Shown one piece after another: positions 62,895 to 64,000 of a DNA stretch of 64,000 nt. Each line of letters begins with the position of its first letter. Positions within the stretch are counted from its first letter, which is position 1. Made by a program: the position numbers and the translations under genes. The notes under the pieces are model-generated. The model was not told the DNA's origin. It saw nothing but the letters and a program-made list of their open reading frames with translations, and did not search any database. The DNA is from Ascidiaceihabitans sp034111945 (GTDB lineage: Bacteria; Pseudomonadota; Alphaproteobacteria; Rhodobacterales; Rhodobacteraceae): positions 62,001 to 126,000 of the forward strand of contig JBLHSG010000008.1 in the NCBI GenBank assembly GCA_047626725.1, given 5' to 3'.

Positions 62895-64000
62895 ATGAAA
62901 GACGAAAATTTCCTGAAAGAGAATAACGCTCGCCATATGTGGCACCCGATGTCGCATCCGGCGGATAGTATCGCCAACCCACCAAAGATTATTACGGGCG
63001 GCAAAGGCGTGCGGGTTACGGACGCTGACGGGCACGAGACCATCGATGCTGTGGGCGGTTTGTGGAACGTCAATTTAGGGTATTCCTGTCAACCGATCAA
63101 AGACGCAATTACCGCCCAAATGGAGGCCCTGCCCTATTATTCGACCTTCCGCGGGACATCAAATGATCAAGCGATCGAACTTAGCTTTATGCTGCGTGAA
63201 TTCTTTGAACCAGATGGTTTGTCGCGCGCTTTCTTTACCTCGGGTGGGTCCGACAGTATCGAAATTTGCCTGCGTTTGGCGCGCCAGTATCACAAGATCA
63301 AAGGCCAACAGGGACGCATCAAATACCTGTCGTTGAAAAAGGGCTACCACGGCACGCACACTGGCGGCGCATCGATCAACGGCAATTCGAATTTCCGCAC
63401 GCAGTACGAACCGATGCTGCCCGGCTGCCACCACATTCCTGCGCCCTACACCTACCGAAATCCGTTTAATGAAACCGATCCGGAACGCCTCGCGCAGCTT
63501 TGCCTGAATGCGCTAGAAGACGAGATCGCCTTTCAAGGGGCCGACACAATTGCGGCGTTTATCATGGAGCCAATTCTGGGTGCTGGCGGCGTCATTCCAC
63601 CTCACTCCAGCTTTATGCCTGGCGTGCGCGAAATTTGTGACCGGCATGGTATTTTGCTGATCGCAGACGAAGTCATAACTGCATTCGGGCGCACAGGATC
63701 TTGGTCAGGATCACGCCACTGGGGGGTCAAATGCGACCTGATTGCAACGGCCAAAGCCATCACAAACGGCTACTTTCCATTCGGGGCAGCCATGATCGCG
63801 AACCACGTCGCGGATGTGTTTGAAAACGACACAAGCGGCAAAGGGTTCATCGGGTCAGGCTACACTTATTCCGGTCACCCCGTCGGGGCCGCTGCCGCCG
63901 TTGCATGCCTAAAAGAAACCTTGCGTTTAAACGTGCCCGTCAACGCCGCCGCGCGAGGGACGCAAATGCACAACGGACTGTTGGCCTTGCAGGAAAAACA
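62895..64000 (+). CDS. Class III aminotransferase (partial, runs off the window)
   Basis: The first 368 residues of a PLP-dependent class III aminotransferase. GAGAG lies six bases before ATG 62895 (MKDENFLKENNARHMWHPMS). The catalytic lysine is in LIATAKAITNG, with the cofactor-binding DEVITAFGRTG and FFTSGGSDSIEICLRLARQYH. Family members use beta-alanine, taurine, GABA, diamines or similar amines with pyruvate or 2-oxoglutarate. With the ALDH and TTT importer it suggests uptake and breakdown of an omega-amino acid or amine-bearing acid; the exact substrate is undetermined. Confidence 0.9.
   Translation, partial: MKDENFLKENNARHMWHPMSHPADSIANPPKIITGGKGVRVTDADGHETIDAVGGLWNVNLGYSCQPIKDAITAQMEALPYYSTFRGTSNDQAIELSFMLREFFEPDGLSRAFFTSGGSDSIEICLRLARQYHKIKGQQGRIKYLSLKKGYHGTHTGGASINGNSNFRTQYEPMLPGCHHIPAPYTYRNPFNETDPERLAQLCLNALEDEIAFQGADTIAAFIMEPILGAGGVIPPHSSFMPGVREICDRHGILLIADEVITAFGRTGSWSGSRHWGVKCDLIATAKAITNGYFPFGAAMIANHVADVFENDTSGKGFIGSGYTYSGHPVGAAAAVACLKETLRLNVPVNAAARGTQMHNGLLALQEK

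Noticed and set aside
1..64000. CRISPR arrays, tRNA/rRNA genes, IS elements, prophage or conjugative genes
   Set aside because: No regularly spaced direct repeats, cloverleaf sequences, transposases, integrases or structural phage genes were found on reading both strands.

Overview
The window looks like chromosomal DNA of a marine Roseobacter-group alphaproteobacterium (Rhodobacteraceae). This rests on the dispersed ribBX/ribH/nusB, ribE and ribD/nrdR genes, the dnaG-rpoD pair, the heterotetrameric sarcosine oxidase operon soxBDAG, a SitABCD-type metal transporter behind Fur/Mur-like boxes, a CtrA-type box, and many ATGA-overlapped operons of moderate GC. It is dense and mostly ordinary metabolism. 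I see no rRNA, tRNA, IS element, phage, CRISPR array or FMN riboswitch.

Layout. 1-6.1 kb: end of an unknown gene, an EamA permease, a quinone oxidoreductase, then nusB, ribH, ribBX (its GTP cyclohydrolase II half lacks the zinc cysteines), a Ser/Cys-type proline racemase family enzyme and ribE. 6.2-10.8 kb: three capsule genes (KpsS-like, Wza/KpsD-like lipoprotein, two-module KpsC-like) lying between ribE and ribD-nrdR. 12.5-15.3 kb: YjbQ, three tandem paralogous small secreted proteins with a WCAA motif and two cysteines, a DUF4166 protein and a DCC protein. 15.4-19.5 kb: rpoD and dnaG, with a leader between them holding four copies of a heptamer able to form competing hairpins. 19.9-26.6 kb: soxBDAG and glutamate dehydrogenase. 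27-30 kb: three TadG/TadE-like pilus genes behind a perfect CtrA-type box. 30-32.8 kb: a beta-hydroxyacid dehydrogenase and a hybrid histidine kinase whose receiver domain ends in an apparent one-base deletion.

32.9-44.4 kb: a complete galactoside utilisation locus. It holds an IclR repressor, ABC ATPase, binding protein, two permeases, GH4 alpha-galactosidase-like enzyme, SDR sugar dehydrogenase, KDGal kinase, KDPGal aldolase, SMP-30 lactonase and GH42 beta-galactosidase. Together these give uptake, hydrolysis of alpha- and beta-galactosides, and the oxidative De Ley-Doudoroff route; only the galactonate dehydratase is not here. A perfect 19-bp palindrome sits in the divergent promoter region. 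44.4-48 kb: SitABCD-type manganese/iron importer behind two 7-1-7 boxes spaced exactly 30 bp.

48.2-49.8 kb: a two-gene unit of a PI-PLC-like phosphodiesterase without signal peptide and an unrecognised beta-rich protein. 50-53.5 kb: a DUF3307 protein and an ABC exporter-like protein with a degenerate, greatly expanded nucleotide-binding region fused to a cyclic-nucleotide-binding domain, apparently lacking a normal start codon. 53.6-56 kb: edd-eda behind a LacI-family palindrome. 56-64 kb: a tripartite tricarboxylate transporter (tctCBA), aldehyde dehydrogenase and Tm-1-like protein, divergent from an IclR regulator and a class III aminotransferase that runs off the end. This looks like a catabolic cluster for an unidentified, possibly amino-group-bearing, acid.

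Most worth following up: the PLC plus unknown-protein pair, the degenerate ABC/cNMP protein, the rpoD leader, the WCAA paralogue array, the frameshifted hybrid kinase and the TTT/Tm-1/aminotransferase cluster. Function statements are homology judgements from motifs read by eye; no database search was run.
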